From positions 62,001 through 126,000 of the forward strand of contig JAHDIE010000005.1 of the NCBI GenBank assembly GCA_020630955.1: DNA of 64,000 nt. The letters are read 5' to 3'. Both the position numbers and the translations under genes were made by a program. This DNA is from Saprospiraceae bacterium. Lineage in GTDB: Bacteria; Bacteroidota; Bacteroidia; Chitinophagales; Saprospiraceae. Positions 26,904-35,502 of this stretch are shown here, piece by piece. A model generated the notes under the pieces. That model made no database searches. It worked only from the letters and a program-made list of their open reading frames with translations, and was not told the origin of the DNA. Position 1 is the stretch's first letter. The number at the start of each line of letters is the position of its first letter.

Positions 26904-27482
26904 ATGAATCAATTGAATCCAAAACAATTTAAGTTAGTTATTTCACTTATTCTAATTGGGATCATATCAAGATTTTTGCCTCATCCCCCTAATATGACTG
27001 CTGTAGCTGCTGTAAGTCTTTTTGCAGGAGCAATACTAAATTCTAGATTTGTTGCATTCATATTACCGTTGGTTTTGATGTACCTATCTGATTTTGTGAT
27101 TAATAACACCATAAGCAGAATATATTTCACAAATCAAGAGGGTTTAATATTTTGGAGTTCTTATATGACATGGGTATATCTAGCATTCGGTATCACTGTT
27201 CTGATAGGTAGCTATTTGTTAAAAAATAGAAGCAATATCAAAATAGTAGGAGGAGCTATTGCGGCAACGCTTGTATTTTGGTTATTGTCCAATTTTGGAA
27301 GTTTCCTCTCTCCAATAAGTGGATACCCTTTAAGCTTTGAAGGTGCCATAGCTTGTTATACTTTAGCTGTTCCTTTCTTATTAAATTCATTAATAGGGAA
27401 TTTGGTGTTTAGCTTTGCTATATTTGGCACCTATGATTTAATAAATGAAAGACAAGCAAAAGCCAAAGAGTTATCCTTCTAA
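26904..27482 (+). CDS. DUF6580 family membrane protein
   Basis: A 192-residue integral membrane protein with about six hydrophobic segments. The N-terminal RFLPHPPNMTAVAAVSLFAGAI stretch is the typical start of DUF6580 proteins, where an Arg-Pro-His-Pro-type cap is followed by a small-residue-rich helix. These have an ECF-like transporter S-component look, but no ligand is established. The 3' end overlaps the next gene by 38 bp in another frame, so the two are co-transcribed. Function not known. Confidence 0.75.
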   Translation: MNQLNPKQFKLVISLILIGIISRFLPHPPNMTAVAAVSLFAGAILNSRFVAFILPLVLMYLSDFVINNTISRIYFTNQEGLIFWSSYMTWVYLAFGITVLIGSYLLKNRSNIKIVGGAIAATLVFWLLSNFGSFLSPISGYPLSFEGAIACYTLAVPFLLNSLIGNLVFSFAIFGTYDLINERQAKAKELSF

Positions 27483-27633
27483 TGCGGAATTAATCGAGAA
27501 GATCGATTACTATTTTCAGGAAGATGGGTTAATGGTTTTTACAGCATTGTATCATCTTAAGCGAGGGACTTGTTGCGGTAGCAAATGTAAACACTGTCCA
27601 TACAAACATGTAAATGTTCAAGGCAGCATTTAA
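27445..27633 (+). CDS. DUF5522 small cysteine-rich protein
   Basis: A 62-residue protein matching DUF5522 by its C-terminal CCGSKCKHCPY block, which has four Cys and a His close together and probably binds a metal. The preceding MVFTALYHLKRG is also typical of the family. Its ATG at 27445 lies inside the DUF6580 gene (38-bp overlap, different frame); no other ATG occurs before the conserved part, so the overlap is real. Its stop codon overlaps that of the convergent pgpH-like gene in TTAA. Function unknown. Confidence 0.82.
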   Translation: MKDKQKPKSYPSNAELIEKIDYYFQEDGLMVFTALYHLKRGTCCGSKCKHCPYKHVNVQGSI

Positions 27634-29630
27634 GATTTATCTTCAGGATACTCTATTCTTACGTGATATATACTTTTGAGCATGGATTTCATCACATTTG
27701 AGGCTTTCTTTAATTCTTCAAAACTCAAATCAGAGTCTTCAAATTGACCATTGTCAATTTTATAGTTGATTATCTTATCAACAAATGCTGTTAGCTCTGA
27801 TTCTGTTGGATTCTTAAGACTTTTACATGCGGCTTCAATGGTATCGGCAATCATAATAATTGTCTGCTCTTTTGATTTTGGTTTTGGCCCTGGATATTTA
27901 AACAAAGATTCATCAAACTGTTGATCTGGGTATGTGTTCTTTTGATTTCTATAAAAATACTCTACTCTACTATCACCATGATGTGTCTTTATAATGTCGA
28001 TAATTTCTTTTGGAAGCTTAGCCTTTTGTGCCATTAAAACACCTTCTGTTACATGTGCTATTATTATTCGGGCACTTTTAAAATTGTCATTGAGATCATT
28101 ATGAAGATTATTTCCACTATTGTTTTCAATAAAATAGTGCGGATCAGTTAATTTACCGATATCATGGTACAAAGCCGCAGTCCTCACCAATATTGAGTCT
28201 GCGCCAATCGCGTCAGCTGCAGCTTCAGCTAAGTTAGCAACTTGCAAAGAATGTTGTAATGTTCCAGGAGCCTTTGTTGACAATTCCTTAAGAAGTGGAT
28301 TATTCATATCAGCCAATTCAACCAAAGAAATACTTGAAGTAAACCCAAATATTTTCTCAATCAATGGGATAAATGGATAGGCAAGCAGCAACAATAAACC
28401 GTTTACAATCAACCATGCAAAGATTGGAAGATCAGAAACCAATTCATCACCAGATTGGATTAAATTTATTCCTAAAAAGCCAAGTCCGTAGGTTCCAAGT
28501 ATAAGAGCAATTGACATAAAAAATTTATCCCACTTTCTGGTTTCCGAAACCAACAAAACAGTAACAACTCCCGCTAAAACTTGTATAAATGTAAACTCAT
28601 ATCCAAGACCCGTTAAATAGCTTGCGATCAAAACAACTACGATATGAATAAACAAGGCCAACCTGTCAGAAAAGAAATTTTTAACTACAATTGGAACGAT
28701 ACAGAATGGAAGCATGTAGGGACTTAATGATGGAATTCCTTTTACTAACCAAATTAAAACTCCAAACAAGACTGGCCAAAACAATACAAAGGCCACTCCT
28801 CGTATACTGTTGTAAAGATTTGGGTATAGTTCTTTGAGAAAAAGAATCAAAATGAATATGATCAAAGTTGTAAGAATCAAATAACCTAAATATTGAAGAA
28901 TATTGATCCCGCTTAGCAACTTGTGAGCATTCAGAGACTTATTATAACTTTCTATCGCATATTTATTTTCTAATGTAATAATATCTCCCTTTGTAATTAT
29001 CGTTGAACCTTTAGGATAAAAGGCAACATCATTTGCAAAATTCTTAATAGCATTTTCTAATGCCTGATTTTGATAAACTTCATCCAAAATATAGTTGGGT
29101 ATTAGAATATTCTCAACACCTTCTTCGTATAATCCATTCCCCATCATATCTCTCTTAAAATTAAGTCTAGCTTCATCAAGAGATTGTGTTCCTTTGGTAT
29201 TGAAGGCCTGCAATTCACCTTCTTTTAAAACAAAATAATTTGCTTCTGCAGGTAAGTTAGCCCTCACAGGCGTTTCATAGACCATGTCCATCATTGACTT
29301 AACCTGAACACCATTGGTGAGTAGATTTTGAGAAGTTTTAAAAAGTTCTGCACCTAAGTCATGAACTATAGCTTCTTGAAACTTTAATAATGTTTTAAAT
29401 TTCGGTGAAACATCCTTTTTAAACTGCCTAATCTCAGATTCTTTCTTTTCTAATTTAAAGTCTTCTGTTGTAATAAGCTCATCTTTCTGCCAAGTCGACC
29501 CTATTATTAATTCATCATTACTATGTCTATCGCCTGGTAATAAAAGGCTAATGATAAAAATAGACAAGATAATAAGGAGGTATTTAAATGAATCCTTAAT
29601 ATTAAATGATTGAATAGGCTTTTCACTCAT
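27630..29630 (-). CDS. PgpH/YqfF-type membrane HD phosphohydrolase (c-di-AMP phosphodiesterase family)
   Basis: A 666-residue protein of the 7TMR-HD family. One N-terminal helix (15-32) is followed by an extracytoplasmic domain (35-255) that usually binds ligands in this family, then a block of seven or so helices (about 260-430), and a cytoplasmic HD domain with H489-D490 in ALYHDIGKL, THHGDSRVEYFY and a late MIADTIEAACKS. PgpH proteins hydrolyse cyclic di-AMP to pApA and so affect osmolyte uptake and wall balance. All HD-domain ligands I can place are present. Its start ATG lies 4 bp after a TACTTTTG -7 box, so the mRNA may be leaderless. Confidence 0.9.
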   Translation of the reverse strand: MSEKPIQSFNIKDSFKYLLIILSIFIISLLLPGDRHSNDELIIGSTWQKDELITTEDFKLEKKESEIRQFKKDVSPKFKTLLKFQEAIVHDLGAELFKTSQNLLTNGVQVKSMMDMVYETPVRANLPAEANYFVLKEGELQAFNTKGTQSLDEARLNFKRDMMGNGLYEEGVENILIPNYILDEVYQNQALENAIKNFANDVAFYPKGSTIITKGDIITLENKYAIESYNKSLNAHKLLSGINILQYLGYLILTTLIIFILILFLKELYPNLYNSIRGVAFVLFWPVLFGVLIWLVKGIPSLSPYMLPFCIVPIVVKNFFSDRLALFIHIVVVLIASYLTGLGYEFTFIQVLAGVVTVLLVSETRKWDKFFMSIALILGTYGLGFLGINLIQSGDELVSDLPIFAWLIVNGLLLLLAYPFIPLIEKIFGFTSSISLVELADMNNPLLKELSTKAPGTLQHSLQVANLAEAAADAIGADSILVRTAALYHDIGKLTDPHYFIENNSGNNLHNDLNDNFKSARIIIAHVTEGVLMAQKAKLPKEIIDIIKTHHGDSRVEYFYRNQKNTYPDQQFDESLFKYPGPKPKSKEQTIIMIADTIEAACKSLKNPTESELTAFVDKIINYKIDNGQFEDSDLSFEELKKASNVMKSMLKSIYHVRIEYPEDKS

Positions 29631-29634
29631 AGCC

Positions 29635-29642
29635 CAAAAGTA
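29635..29642 (-). promoter_or_regulatory. Candidate -7 box (TACTTTTG) for the PgpH gene
   Basis: TAnnTTTG on the minus strand; four bases separate its G from the ATG, so a transcript would begin at or next to the start codon. Confidence 0.4.
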
Positions 29643-29660
29643 TGGATTTTTTTAGTTTTT

Positions 29661-30212
29661 TCAGCTATTTCTATTGGGTACCCAAGGTATATCATCAAGC
29701 TTTTGGAGGTGTCCGATATATCGTGCCAAAACAAAGAAATAATCCGATAACCTATTGATTATCTGTATTATAAGTGTAGAATTACTTGAATTTATCTCGG
29801 CTGCAATAATTCTTCTTTCAGCTCTTCGACAAACAGTTCGGCAAACATGAGCTTGAGATATTGACGTACTTCCACTGGGTAAAATAAAGCTCTTCATGGG
29901 ATTCAATGATTTGTCCATAAGATCAATAGCAGCTTCGAGATCTATGGCAAAATTTTGATCAAGCACAGGTAAGGATGGGTGTTTGTCTGATTCAGCTGCT
30001 AAATAAGAACCGATTGTAAATAATAAAGATTGAATTTTTAACAATTGATCTTTTATTTGTTCATTATTTGTAAAACTTATGAGAAGTCCTATATGAGCAT
30101 TTAACTCATCAACGGTTCCGTAGGCCTCTATTCTAATATCATCTTTTGAAACTCTTTTTCCGCCTAGCAAACTAGTTTCCCCTTTATCTCCTGTTTTTGT
30201 ATATATTTTCAA
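29661..30212 (-). CDS. PduO-type cob(I)alamin adenosyltransferase
   Basis: A 183-residue enzyme that transfers the adenosyl group of ATP to cob(I)alamin, making adenosylcobalamin. The N-terminal KIYTKTGDKGETSLLGG is the ATP-binding signature of the PduO/MMAB family, followed by EAYGTVDELNAHIG and the ARYIG and CRTVCRRAERR helices with the ATP-contacting arginines. The family usually starts exactly at this motif, and the only codon there is TTG at 30212, so a TTG start is accepted. It is a single gene between PgpH and the LolD-like gene; no B12-dependent enzyme lies in the window. Confidence 0.93.
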   Translation of the reverse strand: MKIYTKTGDKGETSLLGGKRVSKDDIRIEAYGTVDELNAHIGLLISFTNNEQIKDQLLKIQSLLFTIGSYLAAESDKHPSLPVLDQNFAIDLEAAIDLMDKSLNPMKSFILPSGSTSISQAHVCRTVCRRAERRIIAAEINSSNSTLIIQIINRLSDYFFVLARYIGHLQKLDDIPWVPNRNS

Positions 30213-30272
30213 AATTTATCCTTTTAGCCATTAAGTTAAGCAAAGAAATAGAAATAATAACAGAGCAGATAT

Positions 30273-31001
30273 TTAATGAACGCTTTGCCGTTGAGCAAAG
30301 CTTATTGGATTTTTGTTTGGAAGATCAGATTCAATAATTCCATCTCGCAACCTAATAATTCGATGTGCATGTTCAGAAATATCCTCTTCATGTGTCACTA
30401 AAATCACTGTGTTGCCAGCAGCATGAATTTTTTCAAATATTTCCATGATTTCGACAGAGGTTTTGGTGTCTAAATTCCCAGTTGGTTCATCTGCTAATAT
30501 AATTGATGGATTATTAACCAAAGCTCTGGCAATAGCAACCCTTTGCCTTTGGCCACCAGAAAGTTCATTTGGTTTGTGATCGACTCTATCTCCTAAACCT
30601 ACCAGCTCCAAAACTTCTATGGCTCTTTCTTCTCGAATACTTTTTTTAATACCACTATAAACCAATGGAAGGGCCACATTGTCTAAAGAAGTAAGTCTGG
30701 GCATCAAGTTGAAAGTTTGAAAAACAAAACCTATTTCTTTGTTCCTTACCTCGGCAAGATCTGAATCTGACATTGTGCTTACTAACGTACCATTTAAGGT
30801 ATAACCACCGGATGTTGGACTATCAAGGCATCCAAGAAGATTCATTAATGTTGATTTTCCACTTCCAGATGGACCCATCAAAGCAACATATTCATTTTTC
30901 ATTATATCGACAGAAACTCCATTTAATGCTCTCACCTCGGTAGCTCCCATGACATATATCTTTGTCAGATCATTGGTTTGTATGATTGGAAAATTATTCA
31001 T
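30273..31001 (-). CDS. ABC transporter ATP-binding protein (LolD/MacB type)
   Basis: A 242-residue ATPase of the MacB/LolD/FtsE class that powers lipoprotein release or envelope export. Walker [10 protein letters not shown] (43-51), Q-loop [13 protein letters not shown], signature LSGGQRQR, Walker [12 protein letters not shown] and the switch His in ILVTHEE are all present. No permease gene is adjacent; upstream is a DUF697 protein, overlapping by 4 bp, so the partner permease must be elsewhere or the context is unusual. The family call is firm, the transported substrate is not. Confidence 0.92.
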   Translation of the reverse strand: MNNFPIIQTNDLTKIYVMGATEVRALNGVSVDIMKNEYVALMGPSGSGKSTLMNLLGCLDSPTSGGYTLNGTLVSTMSDSDLAEVRNKEIGFVFQTFNLMPRLTSLDNVALPLVYSGIKKSIREERAIEVLELVGLGDRVDHKPNELSGGQRQRVAIARALVNNPSIILADEPTGNLDTKTSVEIMEIFEKIHAAGNTVILVTHEEDISEHAHRIIRLRDGIIESDLPNKNPISFAQRQSVH

Positions 31002-31630
31002 TCAATATCGGCATCAAGCAATTTCTTTTTCATTTTTTCAAATTCCTCTTCATTGATGATTCCATCTTTCAATAAATCAGCTAAACCTCTTAATTGCTCA
31101 ACTCTAGATTTGGTTGTTTTCTTTACCACTTTTTCAACAATTTCAGCTTCTTCATGCATTCTGTTTGCCTTTTCTTGTTTGTCTCTCATCTCCTTAGCCA
31201 TTTCTTTCCCCTTTTCAAACTTTTCATCATAATAAGCCTTTAATCTTGAAGGATCAAAATCTAAAAAGGTTCCACCTGTTGAAAAGTGTTTCTTAAAAAC
31301 TTCACCTAAGGCATAGGTTGCACCACCAGATAACACCGCTAAGGTTACTCCACCTAAAACCGAACCAACACCAGGTATGAATTTTATTGCTCTTGCGCCT
31401 AGACGTGCTAATCCTGATCCAGTAAGGGAAGTGATAACAGCTTTCCCTTCTGTTTCTTTAAAATCGACATCGTATACCTTACTTAATTGACGAATCATAT
31501 CTAATTGAATCGCACTGACAGCAAAAAAATCAGCAATAGGGACAGGAATAAACCCTGCGCCCATCGACCATATCATATGATTTTTAATGACAGAGTTTGC
31601 ATTTTCCGTTTTGAAACTTTCTTCAGACAT
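30998..31630 (-). CDS. DUF697 membrane-associated protein with SHOCT-like tail
   Basis: A 210-residue protein of the DUF697 family: [33 protein letters not shown], then [35 protein letters not shown], giving two glycine-rich hydrophobic hairpins. From residue 120 a charged coiled coil ([19 protein letters not shown]) leads to a SHOCT-like C-terminus ([26 protein letters not shown]), a short motif often found at protein ends that may promote oligomerisation. DUF697 occurs with GTPases and in YcjF-like proteins; its function is unclear. It overlaps the ABC ATPase gene by 4 bp. Confidence 0.8.
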   Translation of the reverse strand: MSEESFKTENANSVIKNHMIWSMGAGFIPVPIADFFAVSAIQLDMIRQLSKVYDVDFKETEGKAVITSLTGSGLARLGARAIKFIPGVGSVLGGVTLAVLSGGATYALGEVFKKHFSTGGTFLDFDPSRLKAYYDEKFEKGKEMAKEMRDKQEKANRMHEEAEIVEKVVKKTTKSRVEQLRGLADLLKDGIINEEEFEKMKKKLLDADIE

Positions 31631-31768
31631 CGTAATTATTTAATACTCATAATGCATAATTAGTAAAAAACGTTTCAGTTTTCTACATATTTCGATAAGA
31701 TATTAAAAATAAGAGACCATTGAATGCTTTCTAATAGTTTTCCTTATTTTACTTTTCAAATAAATAAT

Positions 31769-32881
31769 ATGAGATTATTCCTTTTAAGCTTTATTTTCAT
31801 TTCACTTTCATGCAATGACACTAAAATATCTACTTCGACAATTCCCGCAAAAAAGATAAGTAGTAAGAATAATGATGTTTCTCTAGATTTAGTCCAAGCG
31901 GAGAGGCTTATCAAGCTTCCGCTTAATTGCATTACAAACCCACTTCCGTATAAAGCTGGATTGACAATCGCGAAAGTTGAAGATCTGCAAATGCCTCAGA
32001 TCCATCATCCTGCCTTTTACGGATGTTTTGATTGGCATTCTGCTGTTCATGGTCATTGGTCCATCGTCTATTTATTAAAAACTTTTCCTGAGCTTACTGA
32101 ACAGAAAAAAGCTAGAAAGTTGTTAAATGCCAATTTGACTGAAGAAAATATAAGTAAAGAAATTGCCTATTTCAGTCTTAATAAGCATACTAAAAGTTTT
32201 GAACGAACTTATGGATGGGCATGGTTATTAAAGCTTCAAGAAGAATTAATAGATTGGAATGATCCTGATGCAAAAAATTGGTCTAGAGCTCTACAACCTT
32301 TGTGTGATTTAATTTCACAAAAATATATTGAATATCTCCCAAAACTTGTATACCCAATACGTGTTGGCGAACATAGTAATACTGCCTTTGGTTTATGTTT
32401 TGCATATGATTATGCACTCAAGGTAAATGACAAAGCTTTATTAGAAATGATTAGCACAAGGGCAAAAGAGTTTTATTTGGAAGATGAAAATTGTCCAATT
32501 TCGTGGGAACCCAGTGGATATGATTTTTTAAGTCCATGTCTTCAAGAATTAGATATTATGAGACGTGTACTTACAAAAGAAGAATTCAAACCTTGGGCTC
32601 AAAATTTTCTTGACGGAATTGACAAAAAAGGACTAAACTTGATACCTGCCGAAATTATTGATAGAACTGATGGTAAACTTGTTCATTTAGATGGCTTAAA
32701 TTTTTCAAGAGCTTGGTGTTTGTATGGCGCTACTACATATTTACAAAATGATTATTTGACCGATAATGCGGATCTGCATTTATCACATTCACTTAGTAAC
32801 ATTACAGATGGAGACTATGCAGGCGAACATTGGCTAGCATCATTTGCATTGTATGCACTTAAATCAAAATTTGCTCATTAA
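31769..32881 (+). CDS. DUF2891 lipoprotein in the 5-oxoprolinase operon
   Basis: A 370-residue DUF2891 protein. The ATG at 31769 is chosen because it is followed by a lipoprotein signal with FISLSC (lipid Cys near residue 14), while the in-frame ATG 15 codons upstream would spoil the signal peptide. The mature part has conserved aromatic-His blocks: FYGCFDWHSAVHGHW, RTYGWAWLLKLQEEL, GEHSNTAFGLCFAYDYA, CPISWEPSGYDFLSPCLQE, HLDGLNFSRAWCLYG and GEHWLASFALYAL. The spacing of helices suggests an alpha/alpha toroid-like enzyme with His, Asp and Glu in a central site. Its TAA overlaps the ATG of the NRAMP-like gene (TAATG). I know of DUF2891 near 5-oxoproline genes in other phyla; the reaction is unknown. 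Confidence 0.8.
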   Translation: MRLFLLSFIFISLSCNDTKISTSTIPAKKISSKNNDVSLDLVQAERLIKLPLNCITNPLPYKAGLTIAKVEDLQMPQIHHPAFYGCFDWHSAVHGHWSIVYLLKTFPELTEQKKARKLLNANLTEENISKEIAYFSLNKHTKSFERTYGWAWLLKLQEELIDWNDPDAKNWSRALQPLCDLISQKYIEYLPKLVYPIRVGEHSNTAFGLCFAYDYALKVNDKALLEMISTRAKEFYLEDENCPISWEPSGYDFLSPCLQELDIMRRVLTKEEFKPWAQNFLDGIDKKGLNLIPAEIIDRTDGKLVHLDGLNFSRAWCLYGATTYLQNDYLTDNADLHLSHSLSNITDGDYAGEHWLASFALYALKSKFAH

Positions 32882-34113
32882 TGAATTTGTTTAAATATTT
32901 GGGGCCTAGTACTTTGGTTACTGCTGCATTCATTGGTCCAGGAACAGTAACCTTGTGTACACTTACGGGCGCAACAAGTGGTTATAATCTTCTTTGGGTT
33001 TTAATATTTTCAATGTTCACTGCAATCATATTTCAAGAAATGGCTGCCAGGCTTGGATTAATCACACAAGAAGGACTTGGAGAAGCGATTAGAAATTCTA
33101 AAATAAATCGAATTGCTAAGCTGGGCATAATTTTAATCAGTTTTGGTGCCATCATCATAGGAAATGCAGCATATGAGGCAGGCAACATTGCTGGTGCAGT
33201 ATTAGGTTTAGATCTTATATATTCAGGATTTACGTGGTGGCCACTTATTTTAGGAATCCTTGCCGCGTTCATACTGTATTTAGGTCAATACAAATTATTG
33301 GAAAAGACTTTAATTCTTTTAGTATTATTAATGAGTATTTGCTTTTTAATAACTGCTTTCCTAATCAAACCTTCTCCTGCCGGTATTACTTCCGGGTTCA
33401 TCCCTAACAAATCAGATTTTTCTGAAATACTAACCATAGTGGGTTTAATAGGTACAACCGTAGTTCCATATAATCTTTTTCTTCATGCTTCAAGTATTAG
33501 CGAAAAATACAAATCATCTGACCAATTGAGACAACTGCGAATAGAAAACATTATAGCTATTGTATTGGGTGGTCTTATTTCAATGACAATAATTATTGTT
33601 TCAGCTAAAGTTTATTCCAACGGCACAAGCTTTAGCAATATTTCTGATTTTGCAGCACAGCTTGAACCTCTTCTAGGTAAATATTCCAAGAATGTAATGG
33701 CCATTGGTTTTTTTGCTGCTGGACTAAGCAGTGCTATTACAGCTCCATTGGCAGCTGCATATGCAGCCAATGGGTTATTTGATTTTAGAAAAAACAAGTT
33801 TCTCAATACCGCTGCAAATCACAATTATAATGTCCTAAAGCATCCAAAGTTTAGACTTACCTGGCTAAGTATTATTATGATAGGTGTCGTGGTCTCCATG
33901 TCCGGATTTAAACCAGTTTCTGTTATTAAATTTGCACAAATTGCAAATGGAATATTGTTACCAATAATTGCTATATTTTTAATTTATGTATTGAATTCAA
34001 AAGAAATAATGGGCACATATACAAATTCAAAATATAGAAATGTTGCAGCTGGAATAGTTTTATTATTAACGATTGTAATGTCTATAAAAACCATTATTAG
34101 TGTCTTTGGGTAA
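32881..34113 (+). CDS. NRAMP-fold transporter lacking the canonical metal-binding residues
   Basis: A 410-residue membrane protein with 11-12 helices and the NRAMP (SLC11) fold. In metal-transporting NRAMPs, TM1 carries DPGN and TM6 an A-x-x-MPH motif. Here TM1 reads FIGPGTVTLCT (Asp to Gly, Asn to Thr) and TM6 reads TTVVPYNLFLHAS (Met to Val, His to Tyr). The liganding side chains are therefore absent, which argues against Mn2+ or Fe2+ transport by the usual mechanism. The gene is coupled to a DUF2891 lipoprotein upstream and pxpA downstream (14-bp overlap), as with ycsG beside ycsF in Bacillus. Uptake of 5-oxoproline or a related acid is a reasonable inference, not shown. Confidence 0.85.
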   Translation: MNLFKYLGPSTLVTAAFIGPGTVTLCTLTGATSGYNLLWVLIFSMFTAIIFQEMAARLGLITQEGLGEAIRNSKINRIAKLGIILISFGAIIIGNAAYEAGNIAGAVLGLDLIYSGFTWWPLILGILAAFILYLGQYKLLEKTLILLVLLMSICFLITAFLIKPSPAGITSGFIPNKSDFSEILTIVGLIGTTVVPYNLFLHASSISEKYKSSDQLRQLRIENIIAIVLGGLISMTIIIVSAKVYSNGTSFSNISDFAAQLEPLLGKYSKNVMAIGFFAAGLSSAITAPLAAAYAANGLFDFRKNKFLNTAANHNYNVLKHPKFRLTWLSIIMIGVVVSMSGFKPVSVIKFAQIANGILLPIIAIFLIYVLNSKEIMGTYTNSKYRNVAAGIVLLLTIVMSIKTIISVFG

Positions 34114-34825
34114 GATAAATATCGACTTAAATTGTGATTTAGGGGAAATCGATAACAGCCTTCAGTTAGAAAAAAAGATAATGCCGCTTATCGATCGTTG
34201 CAATATAGCTATTGGAGGACATGCTGGTGATAATCACACTATCAAAGAAACCATGTTAATAGCAAAATCCTTTGATGTCAAAGTTGGACTACACCCATCT
34301 TTCCCGGATAAAAAGAATTTTGGTCGAATCAGGATGGATATCTCTTTAAAAATACTTTTTGACTCAATAAAAAAACAAATACTTTCCTCATTAGAAATTG
34401 CCGATTTAAACAATATAAACACTGAGCATATTAAAGCTCACGGTGCATTATACCATCTTATTGCAAATGATTATTATGTTGCAGAGCGATATATCAATTT
34501 ATTAGCTGAAATTTGCCCACGACTTATGATTTTGATCCCTCCATATTCAAAAACAGCTGATTTATTTCCAATAGATAAAATCATAATTGAAGCCTTTGCC
34601 GATAGAAAATATTCTTCTTCAGGTCAATTACAATCAAGGAATTTAGATGGATCAGTATTCACAGATAACACCACTGTCATCAAACAAGTTCGTAATATTG
34701 TTTACAAACAGGAAGTAGAAACAGATGGCAAAATTTTAGCATTGAAAGCCGATACAATCTGTGTTCATAGCGACACGGAAAATTCAATCGAAATTTTAAA
34801 TGCTATTCGACAAATATTTCCATGA
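34100..34825 (+). CDS. pxpA: 5-oxoprolinase subunit A (LamB/YcsF family)
   Basis: Subunit of the prokaryotic ATP-dependent 5-oxoprolinase that converts 5-oxoproline, a spontaneous glutamine and glutathione by-product, to glutamate. The N-terminus IDLNCDLGE with later NIAIGGHAGD, VGLHPSFPD, VKAHGALYH and a closing ALKADTICVHSD are the LamB/YcsF signatures. The product is 241 residues, a little under the family's usual 245-255. The gene begins with GTG at 34100 inside the end of the transporter gene, and its TGA overlaps the ATG of pxpB (ATGA), so translation is coupled along the operon. Confidence 0.95.
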   Translation: MSLGKINIDLNCDLGEIDNSLQLEKKIMPLIDRCNIAIGGHAGDNHTIKETMLIAKSFDVKVGLHPSFPDKKNFGRIRMDISLKILFDSIKKQILSSLEIADLNNINTEHIKAHGALYHLIANDYYVAERYINLLAEICPRLMILIPPYSKTADLFPIDKIIIEAFADRKYSSSGQLQSRNLDGSVFTDNTTVIKQVRNIVYKQEVETDGKILALKADTICVHSDTENSIEILNAIRQIFP

Positions 34826-35502
34826 CTTCAATTACAATTTCATCGCTCAACTTTTCGCTTATAGAGATTTCTAATAATAAAATTTTATTACAGCTTGACA
34901 GGAAACAAAAAACCAAACCTCACAACATTCCTTTTATTGCAGAATACATATTTAAAGAACAAAATAAACTTATCGAAAACATAGTTGCTTCAGAAGATGA
35001 GATTCTCATTTATGTGCAATCAAATAATAAACAACAACTTTTACAAAATTTAAGTTTTGTAAAATTGAACATGAGTAAAAACAACCTTTCTGCAATTTCC
35101 TTGGATGTATGTTTTGAGTTTGGTTTAGATTGGGAACTAATTAAGCAAGTTACTAAATTAGATAAAGAAGAAATTGTTTATCAGATAATGTCATGTACGC
35201 TAACTCTTGCAAATTATGGATTTCAGCCTGGCTTTTTTTATCTTCTTGGATTACCGAAAACGTTACATCTTGAAAGACGAGAAAGACCAAGATCAAAAGT
35301 ACCTAAAGGCAGTTTGGCCATTGGTGGAAAATATATTGGTATTTACGGAAGTGAAAGTCCAGGAGGTTGGCATATCATAGGAAATTGTTCACACCAATTA
35401 AACCAATTTGGTAAATTTGAATTATTTCCATCGATTGGCCAAGAAATAAGATTTCATAGAATGAGTAAGAAGGATTATTTAGAAAAGTACAAAAATGAAT
35501 AA
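34822..35502 (+). CDS. pxpB: 5-oxoprolinase subunit B (KipI family)
   Basis: A 226-residue PxpB/KipI protein, formerly called allophanate hydrolase subunit 1-like. It forms a complex with PxpC that carries out the ATP-dependent ring opening. Clear motifs are GFQPGFFYLLGLP, ERRERPRSKVPKGSLAIGG, GIYGSESPGGWHIIG and the acidic ending LFPSIGQEIRFHRMS. The start ATG overlaps the pxpA stop, and its 3' end overlaps pxpC by 8 bp. In Bacillus the KipI homologue also inhibits the sporulation kinase KinA; that role is not expected here. Confidence 0.95.
   Translation: MTSITISSLNFSLIEISNNKILLQLDRKQKTKPHNIPFIAEYIFKEQNKLIENIVASEDEILIYVQSNNKQQLLQNLSFVKLNMSKNNLSAISLDVCFEFGLDWELIKQVTKLDKEEIVYQIMSCTLTLANYGFQPGFFYLLGLPKTLHLERRERPRSKVPKGSLAIGGKYIGIYGSESPGGWHIIGNCSHQLNQFGKFELFPSIGQEIRFHRMSKKDYLEKYKNE

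Noticed and set aside
31724-31768. Upstream ATG for the DUF2891 gene
   Set aside because: It would put 15 extra residues in front of a well-formed lipoprotein signal peptide.
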